From Micropterix aruncella (lineage: Eukaryota; Arthropoda; Insecta; Lepidoptera; Micropterigidae), in NCBI GenBank assembly GCA_944548615.1, contig OX155963.1, positions 19,028,261-19,092,260 of the forward strand: a stretch of 64,000 nt of DNA, given 5' to 3'. This document shows, piece after piece, positions 1 through 9,122 of the stretch; the first letter of the stretch is position 1, and every line of letters starts with the position of its first letter. Position numbers and translations under genes: made by a program. The notes below the pieces were generated by a model. That model had not been told where the DNA came from and did no database searches. It saw nothing but the letters and a program-made list of their open reading frames with translations.

Positions 1-1263
1 CTTTTCTCTGATCATCAATACGGCTTTAGACAAGGTCGAGGGACAAATTATGCCATTAATTTCGTTACTCAATCCGTAGCTAAGAGTATTGACCAAGGAA
101 AAAAAGCCATGGCAATTTTCCTCGATCTGTCTAAAGCATTTGATACTGTTTCACATGCGATACTTAAAAAAAAGCTCTTTGGATATGGTATACAGGGATG
201 CTCGAATAAATGGATAGAAAGTTATTTGAAGGACAGGTCACAGATTTTAGTGATTGACGGCAAAGAAAGTGACAGTGCCGAAATATCCTTTGGTGTACCT
301 CAAGGCAGCGTACTTGGCCCTATTCTCTTTCTGATATACGTCAATGATTTGTGTGAATTGCCTCTTGGCGATTATGCAAGAATTGTCTCCTTTGCTGATG
401 ACACGGTTATCCTCGTTGAAGCAGAAACATGGGCTGAGGTACTAGTAAAGGCACAAAATAGCCTGGACAGTGTGAAAGCATGGCTTGATAGACATGTCCT
501 AACTCTGAATGCCTCAAAAAGCAATTTCATTGTGTTTGGATTACGTCCTGTAGTCATCACACCTCCTCCATCATTGACAATCCACTCTTACCACTGTAAT
601 AGGCAACCATCCTGCGCTTGTTACCATATCCAAGAAAAAACCGAAGTCAAGTATCTGGGTGTCCTAATAGACTCTAAATTGAGCTGGGATAACCAATTAT
701 TACAACTCTCTTCGAGGTCTCGGAAACTAGTTTTCGTCTTTAGAGAATTACGCAACGTCCTTTCTAAGAACTCCCTAAATATGGTTTATATGGCCCTGTG
801 TCAGGGTTTATGGGTACACGGAATAATAGCTTGGGGAGCATGTGTAAAATCTGTCTTGGATCCTCTAGTGAAAGCCCAAAAGCTTTTGTTGAGGGTAATC
901 AATAGAAGGCCCCCACGATATGACTCCAACATGCTATTCAAAGAAAGTAATGTGTTAGACATACGCCAGCTGTTTGTGAAACAGTCACTCATGTTCTTCC
1001 ATCGAACCTCAGATAAACGACTACGAAGCCAGCAACACCGAACTACAAGAGCATCTGCAGGTCTAAATTATGCCGATCCCCGAGTTAATTCTTCATTTGC
1101 CCAAAGACAATTCAACTATATAGCACCTAAAATATTCAACCGCCTTGATGACAAAATAAAGGAAATAGAAAATACCATTTTATTCAAAATAAATATTAAA
1201 AAATGGCTTGACGACATAGGTCGTTCAAGGACAGAGAAAGAACTGCTGCAAGTCATATCTTAA
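1..1263 (+). CDS. Non-LTR retrotransposon reverse transcriptase, 3' part (5' end outside window)
   Basis: One open frame runs from the first base to the TAA at 1261-1263. The first in-frame Met is at 109, but similarity to reverse transcriptases begins before it (QYGFRQGRGT, then FLDLSKAFDTV), so the frame enters from outside the window. Visible RT motifs are GVPQGSVLGP and the catalytic FADDTVIL (Asp-Asp at residues 97-98 counted from the Met at 109), followed by the thumb region and a C-terminal tail. It copies its own RNA at the target site during retrotransposition. The clade is uncertain, Jockey/CR1-like by style. The frame is unbroken, so this copy is young or little decayed. It is not a host gene. 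Confidence 0.9.
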   Translation, partial: LFSDHQYGFRQGRGTNYAINFVTQSVAKSIDQGKKAMAIFLDLSKAFDTVSHAILKKKLFGYGIQGCSNKWIESYLKDRSQILVIDGKESDSAEISFGVPQGSVLGPILFLIYVNDLCELPLGDYARIVSFADDTVILVEAETWAEVLVKAQNSLDSVKAWLDRHVLTLNASKSNFIVFGLRPVVITPPPSLTIHSYHCNRQPSCACYHIQEKTEVKYLGVLIDSKLSWDNQLLQLSSRSRKLVFVFRELRNVLSKNSLNMVYMALCQGLWVHGIIAWGACVKSVLDPLVKAQKLLLRVINRRPPRYDSNMLFKESNVLDIRQLFVKQSLMFFHRTSDKRLRSQQHRTTRASAGLNYADPRVNSSFAQRQFNYIAPKIFNRLDDKIKEIENTILFKINIKKWLDDIGRSRTEKELLQVIS

Positions 1264-1669
1264 AAATATATATATATATATTTCTGCATAACTTTACTAT
1301 TATACTATATAATATGATATAAGATATTAAACAAAATGTACTATATTGTAATATAATGCAAAAGAATAATACTATAATATATTTAGATCGTTATATTTAT
1401 ATATTTGTGTATGTATGTATATGTATGTGTGTATGTGTATATGTATCTATATGAGTACCTACGTCAGTTAGGCTTCTCCACCTAAGTCAGAAAGTAAGTC
1501 GTATGCCCAGATACAGGCTATATTTGGCCTAGTTGGGTATACGCTGAGCATGGTCATGTGAATGTTGGCCGTTGTTTCTTCGCACCATTACTTGTTATGA
1601 CCATTTTTATGCGTTTTATAATTATGTTTGATACAAATAAATAAATAAAAATAAAAAAATAAATAAATA
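1264..1669 (+). mobile_element. 3' UTR and A-rich tail of the preceding LINE
   Basis: AT-rich sequence after the stop includes a TATG/TGTA microsatellite (about 1400-1450), a GC-richer block (1450-1560) and a terminal run of AAATA/AATAA units (1630-1669) typical of LINE 3' ends. No open frame of interest. Confidence 0.7.
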
Positions 1670-2976
1670 GTCTGGTGGTCCAGGGTGAAAAAGCTTGAGA
1701 CAGTAAAAATGCTTAAAAGCCTTCAAGGTAACTAACTACCTGAGGGCTGCAACTGGCGTCATGAAGACCACCCCAACAGCGGGATTAGAGGTGGCACTCT
1801 GCTGCCCGCCTCTGGACAAGCTCATCATCCACTCCGCCAGACTTACAGCATACAGACTGAAGTGTTTGGGCGAGTGGAAGCGTGGAGGGCACAATCATCC
1901 TGAGCTAAACCTCCTCAACAAAAGCCCATTCACTCTGACCCAGGATCGACTACGGAAAAAAATTTCGGTAGAGAAATCCTATAAAATCCTAATCCCCACC
2001 AGGGAAGAATGGAAAAATCCGCAGTGGCTTCAAAGCCACAACGCAGACGCCTGGTTCACCGACGGCTCAGGAACAAATGGACGTTTTGGGGCAGGCGTGT
2101 ACGGACCCAAAACCAACCACAGAATCAGCATCCCCCTTGGACAATACGCTACGGTTTTCCAAGCCGAGGTACTTGCCATATTGGAATGCATAAAACTACA
2201 AAGTCGACTTGAGGTAAAAAACAGACAAATCCTCATCTGCTCTGACAGCAGAGCAGCACTGGACGCTCTGGCTAAAGCCACCACAGAATCTTCTGTGGTC
2301 TGGGACTGCATGCAGGAGCTCAACAAATTGGGAAAATCCAACAAAATCACCCTAATATGGATACCGGGTCACCAAGGCATACCCGGAAACGAAGAGGCCG
2401 ATAGACTGGCAAAACTGGGCACACTGGATTGCCCAGTGGAGCCAGCTGTAGGGGTCCCCTTCGCTACAGGTAAGAAAATCATCAGGGACTGCTTGGAGCA
2501 GGAACATCGGGCTTCCTGGAAACAGAGTCAGGGATGTCGCCAGGCAAAAGCCATGATGGAGCAACCACTACAGAAGAAAACCAAGGCCCTACTTGACATG
2601 AGCAAGAAGAACCTTAGAACCACTATCGGTCTCCTCACCGGACACACGACCCTTAGAGCTCATCTATTCAACCTTGGCTTGACTGAGAGCAAGGATTGCC
2701 GAATATGTGGCGAGGAACCTGAAGACAGCATACACATTGTTGGCCGCTGTCCAGGGCTCGCCGCCAAAAGACACAGTTTACTGGGACGAGCCTTTCTCGA
2801 ACCCAGCGATCTGCCCAACTTGAAGGTCAGTGACCTACTTAGTCTGGTAAGAAGTACCGGGCTACTAGCTGACAATTGACCTAACCACACAGTGGGTAGT
2901 TACAAAAGACCTTACAGATCTAGGTGACATCAAGGGCTGGAAACAAGCCCCCCACTCCATCTACTACTACTACTAA
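1670..2976 (+). mobile_element. 5'-truncated LINE with RNase H domain (I/R1/LOA-like), copy 1
   Basis: The fragment starts in the last part of an RT domain and carries a frame (ATG 1761, stop 2877-2879) with a complete RNase H domain. Counted from that Met, the acidic residues are D101 (FTDGSGT), E136 (FQAEVLA), D162 (CSDSRAAL) and D214 (GNEEADRLA). A C-terminal C-x2-C...H...C knuckle (CRICGEE...HIVGRC) follows. The same reading continues upstream of the Met to about 1705, so the Met is not the natural start. Near 1735 the RT part is in a different frame, so the copy is broken. It ends in a short CTA repeat (2964-2975). A second, shorter copy lies at 12381-13145. Confidence 0.85.
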
Positions 2977-3027
2977 AGTGGGCGCCAAGTTCATGTGTTT
3001 AAAAAAAACGTACTTCTAGTTCTATAG

Positions 3028-3420
3028 GTCAGATTCCGGGATACCCGGCGCTGGCTTACTGGCAAAGGTGTAAATTTTAATTAGTACCCCAAAAGTTTTT
3101 TGGAAAAGCTGAAAACTCACCAGTAGACAGTGGATGCAATAAAGAACTCGAAATATCTGGTCAGACTGCTTCATAATCGAACCCCTATCGTCAGCATCTC
3201 CACACATGTCACGCATCGGTCTATGACGCATCGGTTAACTACCGCGCAACATAATAGTGGCAAAGACGCAATATAAGGGTATTGAGATTCTGACGCCACG
3301 CGTTCGATTATAAAGCATTCTGTCCGAGTTCTTTATTGCATCCACTCTCTACTGATGAACTTTCAGCTTTTACAAAACACTGTGGGAGTACTAATTAAAA
3401 TTACACCTTTCCTATAGTTC
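3028..3420. repeat. Palindromic MITE-like element, copy 1 (two inverted arms)
   Basis: The left arm (about 3061-3192) and right arm (about 3291-3419) are imperfect inverted copies of each other. They share, for example, GTGGATGCAATAAAGAAC on the left and its reverse complement on the right. The left arm is also repeated directly at 6012-6150. No coding capacity is seen, so this is probably a non-autonomous DNA element. Confidence 0.8.
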
Positions 3421-4224
3421 ATGTACACACACCTTTCCTTATTTTTGAACGCGTGCGCAGTGTGGCTGATGTATCTGTAAGGGTCCCGTCACGCCTAGAA
3501 AAAACCTCTCTACAGACAGAAGGGGGATGGAATTTCACGAGCGGAGTCGAATAACCCGGACGTCCAGCGACGGTCAGTTTCATGACGGAACTACACGAGC
3601 GAAGCCAAGCGGAGCCGAGTAAATATTTACCTTCTCGGAGTCTAAATTTAATTACAATTCTTGTTTTTGTAAAGAAAACTAAATAAAGTTGATTTTTGTG
3701 TAAATTTGATATCGTATTTTCCTAAGGACCTTTTAAAAGGACGCTGAATTTCAGGAAATCTTGAACCTAGATTTTTTCAGTAATTTTACCTGAATTATTA
3801 ACTCAAAATTACCCTATATCCAAATTTTTATTAAAATATGTTGAAAAAAAACAGGGGTATCTGGGTTAAACCCGAACGACCGAACGTCAAGCGACGATCG
3901 GTATTTATGTGACTTATTATGTGTGCGAGTAATTTGCATCGGTTTTCGTTGTTAACAAATGCTCTTTCAAAAGTGTCACATAATTATTGGTTGATGGGGG
4001 GGGGGGGGTAATAGATTCTTTCGCGAAAAGAAAGCTCGACGTGTAAATCTGTAGCAAGATTAGATAGTAAAATTTGCTGGGACCTAAGGATTGAAGGTGT
4101 GAAAACTACCTGTCGAACTTATAGACGCCCGAATAAATTTGAACACATTTCGTGCGGCGTTTGACTTAGCTGATTTACCTTCGGGGCGTAGTTTTAATGC
4201 GGAAAAGTGACAACCGTTTATTTC
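3421..4224. other. Intergenic stretch with no recognised feature
   Basis: No credible ORF or family match is seen. The stretch contains short GC-rich passages (3540-3620) with repeated GAGCGGAGTCGA-like and GAGCGAAGCCAA-like words, and a run of ten G at 3998-4007. Confidence 0.5.
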
Positions 4225-4952
4225 ACACTAGCTGACCCGTGCCCACTTCGTTGGGCGGTAAAACTTTTTACTTGCGATGAAATTATGAGTGTGGTTTGGT
4301 TAGTACTGAGAGCTATGATTTATTTCCTGACTGCCAAAAGAAGAGTTATACTTTTACTGCATATGTATTTGCATGACAATTTGACTATACCTATTACCAT
4401 TATTTGTGAGTGTCTTCTGGTGAGTGTCTTATTTGTGAGTGTCTTATCTCTTTAACCATTTATGCAGTAAAAGTGAAATTATATGCAGTAAAAGCGAAAA
4501 AACTTTTGTTTTAAACACTTGAGACTATAAATTTACTTATTTTGATAATAATTGATGATAATATGACCAATAACCATGACCTAACGATTTAAATTATTTT
4601 TTTAATATAAAATACTACTATTTGTTACATATAAAAGTTAGACATATGCTGTCGCTGACTTTTTGTAGGCAATATCAAGCTCTACAACTTTTCTCTAGAA
4701 CTTAATCATATATCTCTTATCGTTAAGGCAGCGTTCGTTAGAAACGTTTTCTTTCGACCGTTTTTGCCGACTTACTTTGGAAATCCGACTACCACGAAAG
4801 TCTTTTCATTTTTCGGAATAATATATAGCCTATGACACTCACAAATAACGTGGCTTTCTATTGGTAAAAGAATTTTCTAAATCGGTTCAGTAGATCCAGA
4901 GATTACTTCCTACAACGTCACAAACTATACCTCTTTATAATATTAGTATAGA
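4225..4952 (+). repeat. Insect interspersed repeat (AGCTGACCCG head, ATTAGTATAGAT end)
   Basis: It begins with CTAGCTGACCCGTGCCCACT and ends with ATAATATTAGTATAGAT. I recognise this pairing from widespread insect repeats (a LINE-derived or non-autonomous family), but I cannot assign the clade. No intact ORF. Confidence 0.55.
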
Positions 4953-5039
4953 TTCCGCTCCGATGTACTGCTCTGTCTCCTTCATATGAACTAATTACCG
5001 ATTTTAGTTCAAAAGAAACGCAATCAAGCCCAATAGGTG

Positions 5040-5225
5040 GGTAAATTTATTTATTTATTCAGGAATTAAGTACTATAAAACATTGTTTTTGCTTATAAAA
5101 ATAACACAAACCGAATGGCAAAACCTAAACCTTTTCCTTATTTGATTCTGTCACCCAACTGGGACTAGTCCGTTCTAGGATGGACAGGACTCTAATTTTA
5201 CAATAAATTATGTAAAAGTTTTATT
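5040..5225 (-). repeat. LINE-like 3' end, copy 1 of 3
   Basis: A roughly 180-base unit starts with ATTTATTTATTTATT (an AAATA tail when read on the minus strand) and contains CACCCAACTGGGACTAG and CCGTTCTAGG. The same unit is found at 32122-32305 and 59228-59415, so it is a dispersed family inserted in the minus orientation. Confidence 0.7.
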
Positions 5226-5987
5226 AAAATGCTCATAAAACTAAATTGCCCTAAAATATGAACCTCAAAATAAAACAAGGGTGATTAGGGTTGCCATCTG
5301 CCATTTCTTAATTTAAGGGGTACTAGCATCAAAAATACGGGTTTCAGGCTTTTTAAAATGTTAAACAATCTGCAAAACTGCATTTTTAATTTAGGACTTT
5401 ATTATTTAAATTTCTATTAAACTCTTCGCAATTTCAAGTCACATTTTAGTTGTAGCTCTGCCTTCTTACTATTAATATTCTGTCGGTTAACAATCCAAGC
5501 ATAAGGGAAATTTTCTTTAATAACAAGCGTTTCAACAATTAGATTCTTGCCTGCAAAGATACTGACACCTGTACCACATACTGTACCTGTACCAACTTGT
5601 CACAATTTAAATATGAAGAAAACATAAAGTTATATATCTGTATACTTATTTATTACAGAAAATACATAAGAATTATTTAAAACATAATCATTATGCGTCG
5701 CTCCTAACTAGAAGGCGCCTGTTCCAAGGAAGACACAAATTTCATATAATACCAATTTAATACATAATTTAATATGCGTCAGTGCTAGCGCCGAGAACTA
5801 ACTCACTGATTGCATGCAGTCAGTCAGATGTAGGTATTTCTTCAGGGTGTACGCACGTTATTGAAGTCAGTCGGGATAAATGCGTCATAGTTGGGAGCCA
5901 GCGACAAAAAAGTGCAAGAGTTTTGTAAAAGCTGATACTTTCAGATCAAACAGTATTTTGTTTATAGATTACCGGGGTATAGTCAGC

Positions 5988-6290
5988 ACGCCAGATTCCG
6001 GGACACCTGGCGCTGGTGTACTAGGAAAGTTCTAATTTTAATTAGTACCCCCGAAGTGTTTTGGAAAAGCAAAAATTCATCAGTAGACAGTGGATGCAAT
6101 AAAGAACTCGAAATAAACGGTCAGACTGCTTAACAAAAGAATGCGTGGCGTCAGCATTACTCCATACATGTCACAAAAATTAAGTCTCTGCATATACGCC
6201 GGCACGTATTTGTCGGTAACTATTACGCATCGGTCTAATATGCCGCGCAATATAATTGACTTCATTTTTGTGATATGTATGGAGTAACCT
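5988..6290. repeat. Copy 2 of the palindromic MITE, one arm plus a private hairpin
   Basis: Positions 5989-6150 repeat the left arm of the 3028-3420 element in the same direction. Positions 6162-6187 and 6261-6286 are inverted copies of each other (CTCCATACATGTCAC and its complement), giving a hairpin around 6225. Confidence 0.7.
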
Positions 6291-6399
6291 TTTTTTTCTA
6301 GAATAGGTCACAAGTGTGACATGCTAGATAGAACATCCGCCCCTCCAGGAACGGGCCGAATGGCGAACAAAAGGGTTTTTTTTTTGTTAATATAAGCAT

Positions 6400-6495
6400 T
6401 GATTATATAGTGTATTATATAATACAGTAAGTATAGTGTATAGGGTATGTGTACAGTGTGTAATAGTGTATATAATACACTGTATAATCAATAAT
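6400..6495. repeat. AT-rich inverted repeat
   Basis: ATTGATTATATAGTGTATT at the left and its near reverse complement ending ATAATCAAT at the right enclose about 50 bases, making a stem-loop of roughly 95 bases. It could be a degenerate MITE. Confidence 0.5.
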
Positions 6496-6521
6496 ATAAG
6501 GAAGATTCATCTACCCTGCAT

Positions 6522-6792
6522 TTAACCCTTCAGGCCTCGGCCCCTCAGCCGATTGACAAGTTGATGTCCCAAAAAATTTTAGTAAAAATTTGTAAAAAAA
6601 AATGAATTATGACACTGTCTCACCAAAACATGAATTACTGCCAAACCACTGTACCCATAATTAAAATGAAACATATTAACATAATAAAACATAATAAAAT
6701 AAAACAAATTAAATTAAAATTAAATTAAAACGGGCCCGTCTATCTGAATCATTTTGTGGCCGATATCGGCCAATCGGGGCCTGAGGGGTTAA
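6522..6792 (+). mobile_element. TTAA-flanked MITE (piggyBac-type), palindromic-end family, copy 1
   Basis: TTAA at 6522-6525 and 6789-6792 flanks inverted ends beginning CCCTTCAGGCCTC on the left and, read inward, CCCCTCAGGCCCC on the right. It contains the palindrome GGCCGATATCGGCC. The same element occurs in the opposite orientation at 14821-15081. TTAA duplication is the mark of piggyBac-superfamily transposition. It has no transposase gene and must be moved by another element. Confidence 0.85.
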
Positions 6793-6811
6793 TTAATTAC
6801 AGCTTTCTATA

Positions 6812-8908
6812 CAGGGGCGGATCCAAGATTTGAAATTGGGGGGGGGCCCTCTGCGCCTCGGGCCACGTTTTAAGATTTTAAAAAATCAAGTTAGAGCCAC
6901 AGACACAGACCCGAGCCGAGACTTCATACAGAGAACATTAAAACAATAAAGAATATTGATTTTTTTTATTATTATTGTTTTTATTGTCGATTTTACAAAA
7001 TTAAATCTATTTTTCGTTTACCCTTAGCATACCGATTTATCACGTTATCAACATTAATATTTAAAACCCTATGAACATGTAGAAGCGCAAGTCCGGTAAG
7101 ACGCTCTTCTGCCGTTCGCGTACGCAGCCACGGTTTTAGGCGGCGCAGGGTGGAAAATGATCTTTCGGCCGTTGCTACACTCACTGGTAACGTCGCTAAA
7201 ATGTTGAGCATTATACGTATCGCTGGAAACATGTCTTCATCAGTAGCTTTTAATATGTCCAAAACGGTGGTCGGAGTTTCTCCTTTTTCCCTATTTAGAC
7301 GTAGCCATTTTTCTGTCCATATAGCATACTCTGGCTTCAGACTCACTGCATAGTCATTCAGCGCACGCTCATACACCTGCGATACTTTTTCAATTCTATT
7401 TTGAAGATTATTATTAGCCTCTGCCACGTTTGTAGACTCAGTGATAGTTTTCACAATAAGCGAGGGCATGAGCAAGCGAAGGTCAAATGTATTCATGACA
7501 TCATCCGGTAGACGATTCCGCAGGTCATTCACAATTTGGTCCAAAAGGGGTATATAAATGGAAGACCTGAAATATGCCTCTGGTTCTTGATCGGAGGTTG
7601 GGTGGTTTGCTCTATAGACGGATCTTCGGGCTGTACGTGGGCTAGTAATTTCTACATCCAGTATCTTGGCCATTTCTTCTGCCCTAAGATATATATTTCT
7701 AAAAACAGAATCAACATCTTCTCTCTTTTTTTGTAAAACCGAGAGTACATCTTTAACAGCATTAATGGCAGAAACAGCATCTAGCGTAGGCGATTGCAAA
7801 ATTCGACTGAGTGCAAGGGTAGTTCCCAAAACATCTCCTAAAGCAAACGTTGCTATAATAAATTCACTGTCGGCGATGCTTTTTATAAGGCCATGTGCCT
7901 TGGAGACTGTATCACGACTATTTGTCCATTTGGTAATTTTTTCGAGACTACTGAAAATCTTAGGTAACAATGTGCAAAATTGAATAGTGCCATCGTGTTT
8001 CTCTTGCCACCTAGTCTCGCAAAGGCCTGAAAAGGATTTACCAATCATATCACGGAAAACTGCTGTGGCCTTAGCAGACGAATTGGAAAAAGATATAATT
8101 TCTTTCATTTTGCTTACAGTGTTGCGACAGGCTACAACCTCGTTCGATTTTTTGAGAGAATTGTTTAGGGTATGGTTTAGACAAGGACAGCGTCTTGCAT
8201 TAAGTGCAGTTTTGCATATTTCCTGAACAGCTCCTTTCATTTCAGACGCCATAACAGAACAATTATCAGTTCCTACGCCTACACATTGGTCCAAATCTAA
8301 CGAATGTTTCTTACAGAAATCTATGACAATATGAGTGAGGGCTACGCCGGTGAGACGTTTTTCTTCTCCTTGAATGTCTTCAGTACGTATTGACTCGTAA
8401 CAGTCTATGAAAGCTAGAAAATCTTCCCGGCTAGTGCCCTCGTGCACGTATCGTACAGAAATACTCATATGCTCTTTATGAGACCCATCAGTAGTTTCGT
8501 CAAATATCAATGAAAACCACTTTGCTTGGCGAACCCTTTCAAAAATAATATTTTGTATCTCTTCACCACAGCAGTTTATAAGTGAGTTTTGCGTGGTTTT
8601 ACTGATGTATGTAGCATTGGCAGCTGAGCTTTTAAGTTGTTTCTCGAGTTCTGTATCACCCGCGGTAATTTCTGTATCACCCGCGACAATGTTATCGCAT
8701 GGATTTGGACACTGTTATCGCTCGCGTCGTAATTGTTCGTGTAAATGAGTTTTCTCATGATTTGTTAAAGCAATAAAATGGAAACTTACACAGTTGGCTA
8801 CATCACCTACATACAACATTCGTGATGTCAGCCCATCACCGGCTGAGCTAGGTGCCATCCTTGGGGGGGGCCATGGCCCCCTGGGCCCCCCCCCTGTATC
8901 CGCCCCTG
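6812..8908 (-). mobile_element. hAT-superfamily transposon with 8-bp target duplication
   Basis: The ends are inverted: CAGGGGCGGATCCA at 6812 and TGTATCCGCCCCTG ending at 8908. An identical 8-bp sequence, TTTCTATA, lies outside both ends (6804-6811 and 8909-8916). An 8-bp duplication is diagnostic of hAT insertion. Poly-G/C runs lie just inside the ends. The element encodes one transposase frame on the minus strand. It sits about 100 bases beyond the poly(A) signal of the RFXANK-like gene. Confidence 0.95.
6993..8510 (-). CDS. hAT transposase, N-terminus incomplete
   Basis: The frame gives 505 residues from the first Met. It resembles hAT transposases of the ZMYM6/P52rIPK-like type: an early IFDETTDGSHKEHMS catalytic-strand region, the GVGTDNCSVMAS acidic block, RCPCLNHTLNN, LCETRWQEKHD, and a C-terminal dimerisation domain (LPVSVATAERSFSTLRRLK then LTGLALLHVHR). 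The same frame stays open upstream of this Met to about 8720, with sensible residues before IFDETTD. The chosen Met is therefore internal and the true N-terminus, including any zinc finger, is missing or degraded. The conserved blocks show no frameshift. Confidence 0.9.
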   Translation of the reverse strand: MIFDETTDGSHKEHMSISVRYVHEGTSREDFLAFIDCYESIRTEDIQGEEKRLTGVALTHIVIDFCKKHSLDLDQCVGVGTDNCSVMASEMKGAVQEICKTALNARRCPCLNHTLNNSLKKSNEVVACRNTVSKMKEIISFSNSSAKATAVFRDMIGKSFSGLCETRWQEKHDGTIQFCTLLPKIFSSLEKITKWTNSRDTVSKAHGLIKSIADSEFIIATFALGDVLGTTLALSRILQSPTLDAVSAINAVKDVLSVLQKKREDVDSVFRNIYLRAEEMAKILDVEITSPRTARRSVYRANHPTSDQEPEAYFRSSIYIPLLDQIVNDLRNRLPDDVMNTFDLRLLMPSLIVKTITESTNVAEANNNLQNRIEKVSQVYERALNDYAVSLKPEYAIWTEKWLRLNREKGETPTTVLDILKATDEDMFPAIRIMLNILATLPVSVATAERSFSTLRRLKPWLRTRTAEERLTGLALLHVHRVLNINVDNVINRYAKGKRKIDLIL

Positions 8909-9011
8909 TTTCTATACTGCCACAGCCGGAAAAACGAGATCACCTATAAAATATTTTTCTAGCGACCTTAGAAATGTAATAAATAACAATATAAAAATAA
9001 GTAAAAATATC

Positions 9012-9017
9012 TTTATT
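9012..9017 (-). promoter_or_regulatory. Poly(A) signal of the RFXANK-like gene
   Basis: AATAAA on the minus strand, 56 bases past the TGA at 9075-9073, in an AT-rich 3' UTR. Confidence 0.7.
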
Positions 9018-9072
9018 AACAATCAACACAGTAAAACTAAATCACATTTTTGATATTTACATCCGCAGGCGA

Positions 9073-9122
9073 TCACATTTTCACCAAATTCGAAATGAGA
9101 AAGTTCTCTATCACGGTCCGAG
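9073..9122 (-). CDS. RFXANK: RFXANK-like exon 5 (C-terminus, stop)
   Basis: The acceptor TTTCAG precedes 9122. The first two bases complete the codon split by intron 4, and 16 codons end in TGA (9075-9073). It encodes the end of the last ankyrin helix (RTVIENFLISNLVKM). Confidence 0.85.

Noticed and set aside
4207..4455. Small membrane-protein-like ORF
   Set aside because: It lies within an interspersed insect repeat and has no family resemblance.
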